A program made the translations under genes and the position numbers. The notes under the pieces are model-generated. The model did no database searches. It was not told where the DNA came from and saw only the letters and a program-made list of their open reading frames with translations. 64,000 bases of DNA from Edolisoma coerulescens (Eukaryota > Chordata > Aves > Passeriformes > Campephagidae), in assembly GCA_013397115.1 (NCBI GenBank), contig VWZW01002546.1, positions 343,247-407,246 of the forward strand, written 5' to 3'. Below, piece by piece: positions 62,401-64,000 of the stretch. Numbering within the stretch: position 1 is the stretch's first letter; each line of letters starts with the position of its first letter.

Positions 62401-64000
62401 TTTTACTACGAGGGATTATTTGGCAAAAGAGTGTATGAAATAATATGTTTCACTTTCCAGGACTGGTAGATGGAATTCACTGGACACTAAGTTCAACTGT
62501 GACCAGGCTAGACTGGGATCCTTCCCATGTATCTGCCTGTCAGCGTATTCTTTTTTTACCTGCCCTCCGGGTTAGTGCCATGAGACTAAAACAGATGTCA
62601 CATGCAAGGCAGTCATGTCTTTTGGTTCATTGAAGCACCCCAGCCACTGCCCCTATGTAGCTAGACAGAATTGCAAGGCATGTTTGGCACAGACCTTCAA
62701 GCAAGAGGTAGAATTGACTTTTTTTTTTCCCGGTGTAAAACTGAACACATGTATTTTCCCTCCACTTTGCAGCTCTTTGTCCAGGCTTCAGCATGTGGAC
62801 CTCAAAACCCACTCCTGTATCATGTAGCAGCTATCAAGCTAAACAATTTGCCTTTCGTATGATTACCTTGCTAACAATGACACTGCCACCCGTGATCTGC
62901 CCTTTGGGTTGCATGACTGTGTGCTGCCCCTTGCCATGGATCCATGGTAAAGGCCTAACCAACTATGGCACAGAGCAGCCGTGCTGGTCAAATAAGAAAC
63001 TGCAATATGAAACAGGAAAAATATCATCAGCATAAAATAGAAGGGGAAAGTGTAGCATACAATTGCATAAAACTTTGGAGGAGATGAAAAATAAATTTTT
63101 GGTTTTTCTTATTGAGGCTGTACATTTGTGGAACTGACTGCCTTGAGCACTCATTTTAACTTACATGATTCCTATTTTAAAGAGAACAAAACTGGGTGCG
63201 GTTTGTAATCACAATTTCATGTGCAGTCAGGCTAGCAAATGAAGGACAAAAGTGCTGTACAATATTTAGATAAACAGCTGAGGGGAGACTAGAATTGCAG
63301 CTCTATTTGCTAGGTTTGTTATGACATTGTGGATTTCTAGAACAGAAATTTTCACACACATCCAGGCTTTTTCCCCAAATAAAAATCAGAGGTTTGTGAG
63401 CTTTGTCTGATTCTTAACAGTTATTTTTATTGTGGAATAACGTAACTTTGAAAATGAAATCTCGTAAAAAAATCCTTCAAATGATTTTACCTGGCTGTAG
63501 GATATGTGGCTTTCTGGGAGGATAAGACCCTTTTGTACATATTCAGAAAAAAAACATTTGAAATGATTCTGTGACCTAGTTACAGGCAACATATTAAAAG
63601 AACACCAAAAATGCAATATCCTACTGTATATCAAGAAATACAATGTAACTCCAAGTCCTCCCATTCAAATTAAAGTCTATTGCCAGAAAGCACTTTGTCC
63701 TGTTTCAGAATGCAATATGCAGAAGCACTCTTGCCAGCTGTGTAGCATTCAGAATTGTACTGTAATGGTGCGAGTCAGTTTCAGGACCGTTAAGTGAGTC
63801 TAATTCTTTTCAAATATCTATGAAGGCATGAACATATCTACATACACATATATATTACATATTATATAGATACAAAGAGCATATACCTTCTCCTTTTCCC
63901 CCTCAGTGACTCAATACATGATTAGACACAATAAAAACCTTGCCTTATGAAACTGATGCATTTGAGAAGATTGTCAGTGATAGCTGTGCAGCGATATATC
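56416..64000. other. non-coding AT-rich DNA to the window end, no gene seen
   Basis: About 7.6 kb of unique AT-rich sequence. The longest open frames (59320-59721 plus, 133 codons; 61490-61894 minus, 134 codons) have no domains and lie close to chance length. A 24-bp palindrome lies at 58509-58532 and a 14-bp palindrome (CCATGGATCCATGG) at 62934-62947. AT-rich dinucleotide stretches lie near 61000-61040 and 63830-63872. No transposon was recognised. Confidence 0.65.
58509..58532. repeat. 24-bp perfect palindrome, AT-rich
   Basis: The left arm TTTAACTTAAAT is followed at once by its exact reverse complement. With a one-base bulge the pairing extends three bases further on each side (TGC/GCA). 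It is the longest perfect palindrome I found outside simple repeats. Confidence 0.9.

Noticed and set aside
62934..62947. 14-bp palindrome CCATGGATCCATGG as a functional site
   Set aside because: Exact, but short and isolated, with no other motif around it.
1..64000. CRISPR arrays, operons, tRNA or rRNA genes, prophage or plasmid functions
   Set aside because: No regularly spaced repeats with unique spacers, no cloverleaf or rRNA words, and no dense long reading frames. The sequence is vertebrate in character.
1..64000. Known vertebrate microRNAs
   Set aside because: I looked for several well-known mature sequences (let-7, miR-1, miR-9, miR-17, miR-101, miR-124, miR-137, miR-153, miR-218) and saw none. 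Novel hairpins cannot be excluded without folding software.

Overview
This window looks like AT-rich, non-coding nuclear DNA from a bird. The main evidence is three CR1 (chicken repeat 1) LINE 3' ends that keep the degenerate 8-bp tail repeats typical of CR1. A fourth element is a GC-rich solo LTR whose sequence resembles LTRs I know from non-galliform birds. Interspersed repeats are sparse, which also fits an avian genome. I found no complete protein-coding gene, tRNA, rRNA, CRISPR array or prokaryotic feature. Nearly all short open frames are at or near the length expected by chance in DNA of this composition.

Layout. 1-4598: unique AT-rich DNA. 4599-5709: solo LTR on the minus strand with TG/CA ends and a 5-bp target duplication carrying one mismatch. 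5710-20167: unique DNA, including a block at about 18.48-18.98 kb with three palindromes built on AATTAA/TAATTA cores. 20168-20736: CR1 (minus), followed by a polypyrimidine microsatellite of about 220 bp at 20938-21155. 21156-27672: unique DNA with a CTCF-like motif and an AT microsatellite. 27673-28175: second CR1 (minus), with a partly open reverse-transcriptase C-terminal frame. 28176-37307: unique DNA. 37308-37398: TA/TG/TATG microsatellite. 37399-55539: the longest repeat-poor stretch, holding several regulatory-looking blocks, including an RFX-type X-box at 41382. It also has a CpG-richer patch at 47.26-47.62 kb and the best exon candidate, at about 45.54-45.76 kb. 55540-56415: third and longest CR1 (minus). 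56416-64000: unique AT-rich DNA.

Nothing here amounts to a multi-gene system. The sequence fits a gene desert or a very large intron: old transposon relics plus candidate cis-regulatory elements. The observations most worth checking are the palindrome-rich block near 18.5-19 kb, the X-box at 41382-41395, the two CTCF-like motifs, the CpG-richer patch near 47.4 kb, and the possible signal-peptide exon at 45538. All functional readings of these are inference. No alignment, conservation or expression data were available.
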